Below are positions 27,601 to 40,000 of a DNA stretch of 64,000 nt, in pieces (the first letter of the stretch is position 1; each line of letters opens with the position of its first letter). Location of the stretch: the NCBI RefSeq assembly GCF_040115645.1, contig NC_089542.1, positions 7,254,001 through 7,318,000 on the forward strand. Reading direction: 5' to 3'. A program made the translations under genes and the position numbers. Origin of the DNA: Euwallacea fornicatus. Taxonomy: Eukaryota > Arthropoda > Insecta > Coleoptera > Curculionidae. The notes under the pieces were generated by a model. That model ran no database searches and was not told the origin of the DNA. It saw nothing but the letters and a program-made list of their open reading frames with translations.

Positions 27601-30600
27601 AGAGACTGAAGTTTGTTTCAGATTTAATTCATAAAGCCACAACAATCGCCGGTGCCTGGTAAAACTTTGATATATCAGACAGCAAGAACTCAAACTACAA
27701 GTGTAAAATATGTTGTGGTCTCTGCCTTGACTTAGTCCAACATAGCTGTCGTTTATTCATCACGCCAACTTATATCTGCTTGACTGAAAATATGTACTTG
27801 AGCTGTTTGTAATTGCCCCTTAAACCTTATGTCTGTCAACATTATCTGGCTTTTTGATTAAGAATTACCGACACTGGTGTCTGTTAACCACTTTATTAGT
27901 ATATAGAATCAGAAGCTGAGTATATTAAGCCTATATCTGTGATTTAATGATTGTTGAAATCAATTCGGAAACAGTTCTGTATTTTAGAGTTCAATGAAAC
28001 ATAATTTTGAGAGTTCATAAATATTGAATCTGACTAACAAATACAGAAGCTTCAAATGTAAATAATGAACCAGGTAAGAAAGATGTAAACAGAAATATAG
28101 TTCCTATAACTGCAAATGAGTCATCAAAACAGAATAACTTTTTCTAGAAGTCTGAATTTATTTAAGAAATTTAGGTTTACGTAAAAACAGTAACTACGTG
28201 GAAATTGTGATTTTTAAGTAAGATTTCTTAGAAAGCACCATTTTTACAAAAATACTATTTTTACAGTCATTTACTTACAATCTTATTTAGAACACTGTCA
28301 ATTGGATCAAATCATATTCAACACTACTTGCCCCACTTTCCCCTTCCATTTTCAAATAAAAACTTACAGTGGTTGCAGTGGGGACGTATGTTACATTTGC
28401 TATTTGTGTTTTTGTGAGTTTATATAGGCAAAACTATAAATTTTTATTAATTCTTAAAATTTGACCCATCACTAATTACGTATATATAGAAATTAATGGA
28501 AATTTGTCTATTACAGAATTTAATTACATACCTTAAATTCAATCATTTTTACATCCATGAGCAATTCGTATTATTTTCTAAATATAAAGAGTGGGTATGT
28601 CTTCTTCAATAGTCTGAAGCAACGACGACTAACTGTCTAGATTTGTAGCACTCTTATATTCTGTAATTCATTTAGAGGTTTGATATGGTTGTTTTCACTT
28701 TTCGATTTTTTTAATTTACTACTCTATTTTTTGAAAAATTAGTTTATTATTGAAATAATTAAATTTTAAATATTTGGAAATTCTAAACACAAAAAAATTG
28801 ATACTTATTAAGTTCAAACTTGTTTTGGCATTTACATTCTTAAATTCTGGAAAATATGGTGAATCAAATGCGGCCAAGATCATTATAATTGTTATTTTTT
28901 AATAATCTAGTGAAAGTAACATTACACTAAATATAGACGCTTATTTTAACCGAAATAAACCCTTTATATTTATTTATTTGGAGAATGTTTAAGTTCATAA
29001 ATGTGTATTGCAGTTGAAACAAAAAAGTAGAAACATCGTGAAAACATGAGATGAATAAATAATACGATTTTAGATAAGTTCCTCTATTGTTTTGAGATAA
29101 CGAATCAAGAAAATATGACAATCTCAAGTAAAGCTTATCAATTTCGATATTTTATATATTTTTCCGTTCTTTTCCAATAATTTTTTACTGCTCCTATGGA
29201 CCTCAAGAACAACTCCAATAAAACTGTCACATTTCTAAACTCTGTCAGTTTTTAGTTCACAAGAGCAGCCCAAAATGTGACAAGTAAATCTCTGAAATTA
29301 TATAATTTTTTCCATTGTTTTCCTTAGATTTTTAACGTTACGTGAACTCTAAATATAACTAGAACGTTCTCAAATTGCATGTCGCGCTGCCAAAATCTAG
29401 CATTTATTAACTAAATTATCGCCCCTCTTAAAATAACAAGATCAAATTTACTTTAAAGAACCCTTGCACACGCGACCTAAATGATATTATGACAGTTATG
29501 TGGTCGTTCATACACATGCGCGTATACATAATTAGAATACAACCCTTACTTCAGTTAATACATTTATAAGCTCTCCTGGAACTTCTTTATTAAAAAAAAA
29601 ATAGTAATATTAGTGTATGGCCTTTCTATATGTATAGGAAAATATTAATGAAAAATGTAAACAGAAACCTACCTTATTGATCAAACAGGCCAGAAAATCA
29701 CTCTTCATATCTGAAACCGACACCCTATCATTAGGCCTTTTGGGACCACTGACAGAAGATACCACAGTCCCCAAATCCAAACCAACAGTTTGACTGAACA
29801 CCAGGCCATCATCCCCTTCAGAATAATTCCTCAACTGTTTAGTGGCTTTTAAGTAGGCCTCTATAAGTAGCACTTGTTCCTCTGGCCGATCTTTGATTAA
29901 ACAAATATGTTTTGATTCATAATTATCTCTTTAGATCCATTATACTAACTTGTTTGTCGCAAATAAGCCAGAGACATTTCGTCAACTGGAAAAAAACCGA
30001 CAGTGGCTCCATATTCGGGACACATATTTGAAATTGTAGCTCTATCTGCTATAGACAGAGCTGCAACACCTGGTCCGTAAAATTCAACAAATTTTCCCAC
30101 AACTCCCAATTGCCTTAAGTGCTGGAACATAAAAAAATTCTTAAGATCGAATTTTTTTAGAGAAAATTAAAGTTGTAACATAATTTTTACTTCCTTTGTT
30201 TACTTCAACGAAGTGACCATAACTTACTTTGGTTATAGTAAGTACTAAGTCTGTTGATGTAACATATTGTCCTAAAGTCCCATGTAGTCTATATCCAACT
30301 ACCTGGGGTAGCAGCATTGCAATTGACTGTCCCAACATGACAGCCTCTGCCTCAATCCCTCCCACTCCCCAACCCAAAACCCCCAAACCGTTGATCATTG
30401 TCGTGTGAGAATCCGTGCCCACCTGCAAAGGCAATTTTCATTCTTGATAAAACGGCAATATTAAGTAACATTTTCCACACACATAGCATGTGTAAATACC
30501 AACCAAACTTAAATGTTGTTTATTTTAAGATTGCTTCAATAGAGTTTTTAAATAGATTAAAAATTATATTTTGCAATTATGTAGATAAATAAATTAAAAT

Positions 30601-32762
30601 GTCCATATAAAACAGATCGGACCACAATCATAACAACAGCAATTTCGTTTCAAGAATGATTGTGATGAAGTTAATTTCCTAATTTTGTGGTAACCAAAAT
30701 AGAATCCAATCTGTCAATAACTCGTGCATATTGAGAACATTGTGGATGGTTGTCACACATCAATAAGCTATCAGGATTACCAGATATGTCAATAGGCTTT
30801 GCCTCATCGGGTTCTGCCACAACAACACAGAATTAATCAGTGGCAATGTTTAGAATAAGTGAGTCTGCCCTTGAGTTGATAAAATGCACTTTAGCAATTG
30901 GAATTGGTTATAAGAATGTTATTTCATTCTTCTAACAAAAACATTTTTTTTTGGAAACTAATTTTATCTTAGTCATATGATGCGCGACATTAAGACATAA
31001 CTGATAACCCAGCTATCACCACAATAAAAGCCCATTTATAAATATTTTCCGTCCTTTCAAGTATATCGCGTAGTAAGTAATAATGGCAGTACATGGCACC
31101 TACCAAAGTATCAGGATACAATACCGGTGTATCCTTCCCAGTGAATACCACTCGGGCCAAATACTCCAAATTCACTTGATGTACTATCCCACTCCCAGGG
31201 GGTACAATCAGCATATTATCAAATGCCTTGGCACCCCATTTCAAGAACATAAACCTCTCTTTATTTCTATCAAACTCCAAGTCTTGGTTCTTTTGCAAAG
31301 CATCCTCACTAAATCCCAACAGTTTAATTTACCACATCTCAGCTTACTTATTGACATACTTACGATCGAACAAAATCTACTTGAATTGAATGGTCAATAA
31401 CCAAATCTGCTGGGCAGACAGGGTTGATTTTCTCAGGGTCCCCTCCAAGGTCTTTAATAGCATCTCTCATTACTGCAAAATCAACCACTGCGGGCACCCC
31501 AGTAAAATCCTATTAAAAAGTGTGTTTAATTTATTTTAATAAGAATCATAAATTGTACCTGTAAGATAACTCTGGCAGGCTTGAAGGGCACTTCAATGCC
31601 CTCCTCTGAAGCCTGATTAATCTCCCAGTTGTAAATATTCTTAACATCTTGCTCAGTTATTGAGAAGTTGTCACAATTCCTAACTGCAGATTCAAGCAGG
31701 ATTCTGATAGAATAAGGAAGATGATCTAGGAAGTTGCAAGTTTGTTTAAGAGCTATTGGGAGTGTTATGTTTATGCTTACTATATTTCTCTCCTAAAGCT
31801 GATATGTCATAGTAGTTGTACTCTTTGCCACCTATACTTAAGGTTTTTAAGTACTTGTTACATGGATTGTCCCCTATAATAACACAAAAGTTTAACATAG
31901 AGCATGTAGATTAAAATAAATGTTTATTGAAAGAAATACAAAATACATATCCAAAAAATATATATTAATCTATTAATCATTTATGCACTTCAGATGAGAA
32001 TTTTTGTGAAAGCCACCATTTAGGGAGGTCATAATTTAATAAACCTAAAATAAAATTTAATAAAGTATAAAGAAATAGCTATTTGATTAAGTCTGAATTG
32101 AAGGAGGCCTACTTGAGGCTCTTATAGTTCTATTGTGCTTAGGTATTTTTTTAATAATATTTGATTTACTTTTACTATTTTCATAAAGGTGACATAATAC
32201 AACATAAGAAGCTGCACCATGTGAGGCTTTATTACAGACCACTTATATAAATGTATAAACTGCCCTCTGTATATTTGTACTGGTTTAGTTTTTTTTTATT
32301 TATATTAAGATGGATTTATAAACTTAGTTGGCAGAGCCAGAAAGAATGATTGAAAAACTTTATGAACTGAAACTTCTTCAATCATTGTTAGTTCTCTTTG
32401 GTTAACTATACAGAATTGAGTTGTTGTATCTGTAGATTACAAACAGGTGTAGCAAAAATCAGAACTTATATTTTGTAAAAATTACTAATAGCAGAACTCA
32501 GAAAGTTATATTCGCCAAAGTCAAGAGACTATAGACTCAAGTATACTGGAATATAGACAAAAGAATCATTGGTAACTGCTTATACTATTCATCAAAACTG
32601 TTTTTGCACTGTTTATTTGCAAAAGTTAACATGCCCAGTCATGTTTCAAATCATAAATCCAGGCTCAACACGTGTATTATTCATAAAATAATCTAATTAT
32701 CATGATAATTAAACCTTTTGTAAATTAATAACCAATAGCATACCCAAGTACTTACCAGCCAT
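15698..32762 (-). CDS. IRP1: Cytosolic aconitase / iron regulatory protein 1
   Basis: Sixteen coding exons (transcription order): 32762-32756, 31873-31781, 31725-31559, 31509-31364, 31308-31104, 30422-30228, 30121-29950, 29890-29673, 20842-20645, 20196-19857, 17684-17520, 17469-17280, 17147-16982, 16922-16800, 16745-16566, 15817-15698. All phases agree, giving 894 residues (human IRP1 has 889). No mitochondrial presequence follows MAG. Signatures include TDSHTTMINGLGVLGWG, TSCTNTSNPS, GYGCMTCIGNSGG and GSGSSRDWAAKG. The [4Fe-4S] ligands Cys442, Cys508 and Cys511 correspond to human 437, 503 and 506, and the active-site Ser/Arg loop is intact. The enzyme isomerises citrate to isocitrate; without its cluster, family members bind iron-responsive elements in mRNA. 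Both roles are expected here. Intron 8 is 8.8 kb and full of transposon debris. Confidence 0.97.
17685..19856. other. IRP1 intron 10
   Basis: A 2.17 kb intron holding a decayed LINE fragment. The 137-codon minus ORF at 19271-19684 has no recognisable motif. Confidence 0.5.
18160..18830 (+). pseudogene. LINE reverse-transcriptase C-terminal relic (R1/jockey-like)
   Basis: Plus-strand frames give a broken but recognisable C-terminal segment of a non-LTR retrotransposon ORF2. SVKYLEIFKDKDAKIIDH (near 18457-18510) matches the 'vkYLGv.iD..l.f..H' thumb region. KKMANVLTQIMATT follows, and the end near 18730-18805 (VVKLHLLDLPVQEGNQLYEK) resembles the stretch near the end of R1-type ORF2 proteins. 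Frameshifts and stops interrupt it. It lies within IRP1 intron 10, antisense to that gene. Confidence 0.55.
22451..25026 (+). mobile_element. Decayed Tc1/mariner-type element with very long inverted repeats
   Basis: The sequence from about 22451-23130 recurs as an imperfect inverted copy at about 24330-25026. For example, GTAACTGACAA near 22580 is matched by its complement near 24885, and both arms share a TTTAAACCTCA block. Between the arms lies a plus-strand transposase remnant. The arms decay gradually beyond these limits, so the true ends and the target duplication are not defined. Confidence 0.6.
23233..24290 (+). pseudogene. Transposase remnant between the long inverted repeats
   Basis: An N-terminal helix-turn-helix-like segment begins near 23233 (MVFEYSNNDIL...LNEKYP, then a stop). 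A second DNA-binding segment lies near 23470-23625. The conserved NWPPRSPNFTTVDVYLWG signature lies near 24054-24110. Multiple stops and frameshifts are present. The motif order is that of Tc1/mariner-superfamily DDE transposases. It is plus strand, opposite to the host gene. Confidence 0.65.
26480..26577 (+). promoter_or_regulatory. Possible alternative promoter or exon inside IRP1 intron 8
   Basis: A less AT-rich block contains an initiator-like CCAGTC near 26502 and ends in a strong donor (CTTGAAG|GTAAGC, exon end 26577) on the plus strand, opposite to IRP1. No acceptor or coding continuation was identified, so this is a weak prediction. Confidence 0.2.
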
Positions 32763-32870
32763 GGTGCTCCAAATTGAAGTCACGTAGCTCCAGAATTTTT
32801 TTCTTGTGACTTGATCAAGGCCCCCGACCGCCGTACAACACTCTCGACGTGACCCACGGTCGGTTACTGA
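32763..32870 (-). promoter_or_regulatory. IRP1 5' UTR and probable transcription start
   Basis: On the minus strand, TCAGTAACC (32870-32862) fits the insect initiator, placing the start about 106 bases before the ATG at 32762. The leader is GC-richer than its flanks. I see no TATA box and no iron-responsive-element loop (CAGTG) in it. Confidence 0.45.
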
Positions 32871-34860
32871 ACGATCTCACTGCAAATAATCTTTATTAAT
32901 TAGGTTTTTAGACAAATGTTTATGATAAAGTTAATCAGGTTCCTTTCTCCCGAAATACAATTAAGGAAATGTAAATAACTTGACCTCAGGTGTCAGTGTC
33001 TGTGTCAATTTTAAATTGTTCTTGATTGTAAAAAGGTCGATTTAGTTGATCCTTGTTTTTGCTACTGAGGTAGACAAGAACAGAGGCATGATCGGATTCA
33101 GGAAATATACGTGAATATATAAATCGTAATCATGGATTTAACTGGCAACCATATATACTCGCCATTCAGCAAATTCAACTTGTTTGTGAGTTTATATTCA
33201 ATTAATTGATAATGATATTAACGTAAATCTTCAACTACATTGAATTTATGTCAAGAAACTTATTGTGGAATATTTTCGCATTTTTACGTGCCATAAGATT
33301 CAATAATATTCAGAATTATGTATCTGCTATAGGTCCACGAATTTTGGAGAAGTGACCTGTCCATCAATTAATCTATTTTGTATACGTATAGTTTATGTTT
33401 AATATTTTGTTTTTATTCTAAACAATGGTTTTTAATCAGGCAAAACTATTATACAAAAAATCGTAAATATTTCTATTATCGCTGTCACAAAAGGTCACTA
33501 AATTAAAAAAAAATTAAATCGTGATTTAGTACACACCTATACGTAGTCGACATAAATTCCAATCACCCTCATTAATAGATAATAATTAATATCTATTAAT
33601 GATAATTTTTAGATACAATTTAAATTTTTGAACGTATTGTAAAATAGATCTACCTTGAGCAATTTTAATTTACTAAAACATAAGTCTAGAAGCAGATACT
33701 TTCAATCAGTATCGACGTAGAATGGCAGATACATATTTCTGATTTTGTAGGTCTACATATTTTGAAAAATGTATTTTATTCGTTTGTATAACTTCTGAAT
33801 TATAAAATTATTATTTTAAAAAATGGGAGGAATTTTGTCAATTTGTCAATTTGCGTACATTAAAAATTAGCATTATTAGAAAATAATTTAAGAAGTTACA
33901 CTGAATTTATATTCACCATATTGTCAAAATTATGTTAATAAAATTATTTTTACAAATTGAATTAAATGTACATGAGCATTATGTTATATTAACAAATATT
34001 CATTAATATATTGAACATTATATTGATGATATGAAATCGGTACTATGAACATATAAATATAGTTTTACATAACAGATCACACGCTTACTACACCTACTTA
34101 TTAACCCTACGTAAAAAAAATAATGGTCTTTTATTTAATAAAAATTCTATTATGCAATTCGCCCTAAACATTTGTATTATCGCAGGACCCACGATTGTTT
34201 ACCTAAGCAAGTGCCAATTTCAATTATTGCACACTAACACACTTGCCCAATTTGGATTAGTACTACTACTTAAATATAATGTGGCAAACACAAAATCCTT
34301 TCCACTTCGACCTATTAACACTTTTATTGGGCAACGATGGGCGTGTTTGCTGCTATGCAAGTACGAACTACAAGTTAGGCCAAAAAGGCTGAGAAATTAA
34401 TAGCCATCGATAAATTCCCATTTAATGGCTCTGTATGAAGAAGTGTCGGTGGTGGGCAAAACCTGCTTACATCGTATACAAACGTACCATATATCTTCGA
34501 CTTTTACCATTGATGCAATGAGATGAAAAAAGCGAAATTTGCCGGCTTAAGGCTTATACATTTTACTTGTGTGTGTATGAGAAGCCTTTCATTTTCATAA
34601 CATTGTTGCCAATTGTTATGTTAATTTAAACTTCTAGCAAAATTTTTGGAAAATATTAATAAAATTAGACCACCTAAATTGCCAAGCAGCATTATTACTG
34701 AAATAATTCCAAAAACTGCTTGTTTTTAAAATCATATATGAGTAACAGCCACATTTATTTTGCACTCTCCCATCATAAAGTCCTTGGTGAGCACGGAACA
34801 AAAAAATTTAAATAGATATTTCGTAAGAAAACTACATAATGCCAATTAGACAACACTGCC
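32871..34860. other. Intergenic region between divergent genes
   Basis: About 2 kb of AT-rich DNA between the IRP1 start (minus) and the FAS1-protein start (plus). No gene, transposase motif or clear repeat is visible; the 82-codon ORF at 34152-34400 has no recognisable content. Confidence 0.45.
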
Positions 34861-34877
34861 TAAGAAGACGCAGCATG

Positions 34878-35033
34878 TGAAACAGTAGCAGTAGTAGCAG
34901 TAGCAGCAGGTACTATCTCTTCCAACTGCACCCGGAGAAAGGGGGGTCCATTGTATCCCACCTGGGGGGCCCGTAAATACTCGGGGGAAGAACTCGAGTG
35001 ATTTAGTATAGTCGCGCAAATTTCGCTGAAGAG
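34878..35033 (+). promoter_or_regulatory. Upstream region of the FAS1-domain gene
   Basis: An irregular CAG/TAG trinucleotide tract (about 34878-34910) is followed by a GC-rich stretch leading into the ATG at 35034. No TATA box is evident. The start is chosen because it opens directly into a signal peptide and no splice acceptor lies just upstream. Confidence 0.35.
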
Positions 35034-36968
35034 ATGGCGCGAGTGCGCACTTTGTCTTGTCTTTTTCTCTCGGTTTTCGTGGGGACGGTTGGGGCGCAGT
35101 TTTTCGGACAATTCCAGCAACCCCAGCAACAACAAGTAAGATTATGTATATAAAATGGATTTGTATATAATTAGATTGGTTTATATATCGATTATATAAC
35201 TGTCACCTAAGAAGTTCCGGTTTGCAGTAATCGGAGAAGAATGGATTTGTAACATTTAACCAACATCCTTTGATGCTGATTTAGACGGAATTGGGCTAAG
35301 AGTTATGGGCCATTGTTAGGTCTAAGCTGCACATAAGCCATTTCCTATTTTATGCAAGTGAGGAAACTTGTTCCACTCTGATGCTGCACACCCTGTATAT
35401 AACTATTGTTTTCCATCTTGGAATAATACTTATTAGTATTGTGCCTACATGCTTTTAGAAACTCTTATATGCACTCACGTCTGTTTCATAATGGGCAATT
35501 TTAATTGTTAATTTCTATCTTGTTATTCATTGTTTATGTGGGCATCAGAACACATGAGAACGATTCAAATTATTCTATTGTAATACGAATACCTATACGG
35601 CTTACGTCTTTTAATAAGTATAAGCTTACCTTCGAGGATAATGATTTTTCACCAAACTAAGGTGGATTAAATCACTCAGGTTATTGGTCGACATTAAGTG
35701 ATGTTTTTTTTTCTTTCTCTATGAAGCTTGATGTCAGGAAATAGTACACGACGGTTTTTACTAGCAAACAAGGCAGAGCATCAAAATGTGTACAAACACA
35801 GTGAAAGTGTGTTCTGCCTGCTGGTAAGCGGAACTGAGAAACATAACATAAAATGCTTGCAGAAAATGTCTGAAACTATGTATACAACCACTCATTTTCC
35901 AGAAGTCCGCATTGAGGAATATATTTCATTGTCCCGATTAAAAACCTGTGTAAGTGTCGAAATTAATCAAAATGAATCGAAAATACGCATCTTACCAAAA
36001 TACATTTTGCAAATGCACATTAGATGCGGGAATCCATAAAACCGTTGATCTGTGAAAAAACCACAGAAAATCCACTACAATTGGCACGAATGTTATAGAT
36101 GTGGCACAATTTCTTCGTAAATTTACGCTACTAACTGTTGATTCATGCAAATTGGAAATTTGTCCATTGATTATTGCAATGGGAACCTAATACTTGAGCA
36201 CAGTCCGTGGCAACCTTAAGGTTTTTGTCGAAAATGTCGAAGTGCATTGTTTCCCAATAATAAGCGGAAATTCGGGGTCGTGGGACCATACACAAATTTC
36301 TGCAAAAAACTGAAAAATATGGGGTTTTTGAAATATCCAGATATAGGTGAAAGTGTTGAGAAATATCAAAAGTCAAAGAAGCAGTTTGGAAGAGCACTCG
36401 TCGCATTTTCGAAGTTAACCTTTAGTCCGCGCCTTAGAATGCGGTAAAAGAAGAAAGCGGTTTCACAATGATAATAATAAAGACATCAGATCTTAATTCT
36501 AACGACCTTCATAAACGGAATTTTCAACGCAGTAAATTTACAAATCTTATGGCCTATCGTTGATTAAATGATGCGGTGGGACATTGAACAAACCCCCAAA
36601 GGAAACTGAAGTCAAGAAGAGCAACCTTGTTGCATCACTATAATTGAATAATCCTCGGAACAGCAGGTATTTTCTCAGGCAATTATGAAGAAATTACCAA
36701 ACCGGTGTTTACGATCACTTTCTCCGGAGTTCATCTTCCCGGACATCTCAATATTAGCGTCACATTTGCGGTGTAGTACCTGTTAAGTTATCCGAAAGCT
36801 GATGGTATATGGTAATTTTTCAACGATGTTGACTAACCGCAGTCCTTAATAGAATATTTTTATGAATCGAAATTGCTTTCTTTTTTTCAGAAATTGTTTT
36901 TTTGGCATTTGCTTGGAGGCAAAATTGATAAAAACATTTTTTTTCCAAAATTGACAACCCTATAAACC

Positions 36969-37047
<79 letters not shown>

Positions 37048-40000
37048 GTTGCCTTTATATAAATCAAATGGAAAAATTTTTTAAACAAAATGTACAAAGA
37101 CGGACCTAAACGTTACACTGTAGGGCAGCCTGTTTACCTTTGGAGTAAGTTTATCCTAGTTCACGATATGTTTGCTAAAACTTTTTGTACTGACGCTTTT
37201 TTCTGTTTTTCATTCATTTTCATCAGAATCCTCAAAAATCGCTGTTAAAATTTTTCACAAATATACTTACGGAGCACCACTTGTAACTGTAAGATGGATG
37301 CCATTCTGAACTTTCGTTAATAACGAATCGTCAAGGACCAAATGACATCAGCGAATGCTAATAAAAATATTAAATAGTGGGAGATTTCTATTGCGTATGA
37401 GTATATTAAATGATCATTGAAATAATAGTACAAAAATCAATGTATTTTTTCTTTTTAGTTCTTACTATGATAATTGACTTTACATAAGCATTCTTAGGTT
37501 TCCACAATGATTGACCTATAATTTGAAATGTCTTTTATCCGAATGCAAGTAACTCCCAATTATTTGGATATTATGAAATATATCTGAATAGAGCTTTGCC
37601 TCACTCTGTTATCCTCTAACGCGATACTATGATCATGATATTGGAAAACATTTTTTGCAACTATAGGGGGTTTCAGTGTTAACCTGAATTAGTTTAAAAG
37701 ATGGTAGAAAATCATAGAACGGGACGTAGAATGGTACAAAGAAATAAGACATCTTGATTGAAAACATTTAAAAATGCATTTTAACACGTGAAGTTCACGT
37801 ATTTAGTTTGCATTTGCGGTATTTTTACGAACCAGGGTAGGTAATCATGTATCAAAGTATGGTTTTAAAAACGGAACATCTTTATATAGTGCGAATTTCT
37901 CTACCTAGTGTTATTTTATATCTTAAAATATAAAAAAGGAAGAACATATACAGGGTGTTTCAGAATTGCAAGACACTATTTGATGTATGTATGTATTTTC
38001 TATTACAAAGTAAAGAAAAAAGTTCATATAAGTATGGATCTGATCTCGATCAGTAGCGGAATTATATGGTGGTAAAAGTTAAGAAAAAGTTAGTTTTTAG
38101 ATTATAATGCTTCTTCTACTGCAAATAGTTTTCAAATTTCATATATGTATTAAGTAATAGATGGTGCTTAATAACAAAGCAGAGAGCCTCCAATCACTCT
38201 ACATAGTAGTGTATTTTCTGAGGTCTTGGTCCATAAAATCCTTTAAAAAAATTTGCTCGTACGCCATTGGTAAATATTAATATCTTTCTTATATTAATTC
38301 TTAAGTTATTCAATCTACTACCTAAATTTGATCTCTTAATTTTTGGTCGAATTGTATTTAGTCTCCTCATAAATTAATTATGTTATAAATTCAATGACAT
38401 TTATGAACTCGGGGTTTTTGATTTTTTTCTGAATTTAGAAATTCTATGATTTCTTTTTATTCCTTTATGTATTTTTTTATAAACTGGACAGATTGCGTAG
38501 TATTCGGTCACACGAATATTTAATTTGTCTAAGATGAACGATCAAGTAATCGTTTACTACTCCGAAATCTGTTTATTTTTTAAGAATAATGTGAAAATAA
38601 TAAAAAATTATTTGATTACGAAAAAATATCTGAAGAAAAATTTACAAAATCTTGTGATTCGTAAATTTGATTGAACTTATTAATTGATTGATTTATGGAA
38701 AAATTGAGCAGAATTCGATCAAAAAAAAAGGAGAAATATAATTTAGATAGTAGATTGGAAATCTTAATAAAAATATTAAAATTCTCCAATGGTATACGAG
38801 CAAATTTTTGTAAAGTATTTTATGAACCAAAAACTCAGAAAATATTTTACTTTGTATGCTAGTGGCAGACCACCTACTTTCGTATTAACCAGATTCTATT
38901 ACCTAATACGCATATAAAATTTGAAACTCTATCTGCAGTAGATCAAACACAATAGAAAAAACTATTTTTTTGTTAACGTTTAACACCCCGTAACTGCGCT
39001 ACCGATGGAGATCGGGCACATGCTTATATCAACTTATTTTTTCATTGTACTAGACAATACATGCCTCAAATATCCGTCCAATTTTAAAACACTCTGTACT
39101 CTCTAGATAAAAGAAAACTATTTTTACGATTTTTCTCCCCTGGTACTGCCCCTTGGGAACCACCACTTCGAAGTGCTTTACTTTGTAGAATTACAGAAAA
39201 TTTTAATTATGACAGAAAAAATTACATAATAGATTTCAAAAAAATGGTGTTTCTGCTTGAAAATGATTACAATTGCAACAATTTAAAACGAATAAAAAGG
39301 AATCAATCTGTATCGTACTGCAAAAAGGTGCCAGTTAAAAAAAAGGGCTTAACCTCCAAAAAATATCGTGCTGCGGTGGATTTAGATAAGAAGTTCGTAT
39401 TCTAAATTTAAACGAAACTTACTTAGGTTCAATTATACCCTACTTTTACACTTTAACTCAAGTTTAAAACTGAGATTTTACTGATATTCAGTTACTCAGC
39501 TCTTCTTCAGTTTAACTGCAAGGTTACTTTTGATTAAAGACATAATTGGATCTCTGGGTCAAAACATTAGAGACTTAACAAAAGGATAATATCGGTAGAA
39601 ACTTTGAAATAAAGGGACAGTAAGTACTTTCGGTCAGTTTCGTGGTTTCCACCTAAATTATCTGCCGAGTAAACTTGCCAATACATTAATCTACTCATAC
39701 TTATTATATTTTATTACAAAGTTTTCTTCTACTATCTTCTAAAAATTCTTTTTGTCAAAAAAATTAAAACTCGAACTTCCTAGGTATCTTCATGTGCTTC
39801 TCAACAAATAACATTGGTTAACGTTCGAAAAAATAAAACAAAAATTTAATAACAATAAGCTTTTAGTCATAATTTTCCTGTTAATCCTTTGTCGAACGCC
39901 GACCAACAAAAGCGCGTTGATAAGTTTTGTAACTAAAATTGACTAATAACTTGACCACTAATTTACCGGTCAAATCGGTATTTTCATCGATTAATCCGTC

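Larger units (their letters stand above)
20843..29672. other. IRP1 intron 8 (8.8 kb)
   Basis: The largest intron of the gene. It contains a long-inverted-repeat transposon (about 22.45-25.03 kb), a short region with repeated GTCTAGAC palindromes (near 21555-21600), and a less AT-rich block at about 26.32-27.67 kb with a candidate exon. The remainder is AT-rich DNA with no other feature identified. Confidence 0.7.

Noticed and set aside
34860..35135. Minus-strand ORF over the first exon of the FAS1 gene
   Set aside because: It is an antisense shadow of the signal-peptide exon and the CAG tract.
35728..36447. ORFs in FAS1-gene intron 1 as nested genes
   Set aside because: There is no recognisable domain, signal peptide or splice structure.
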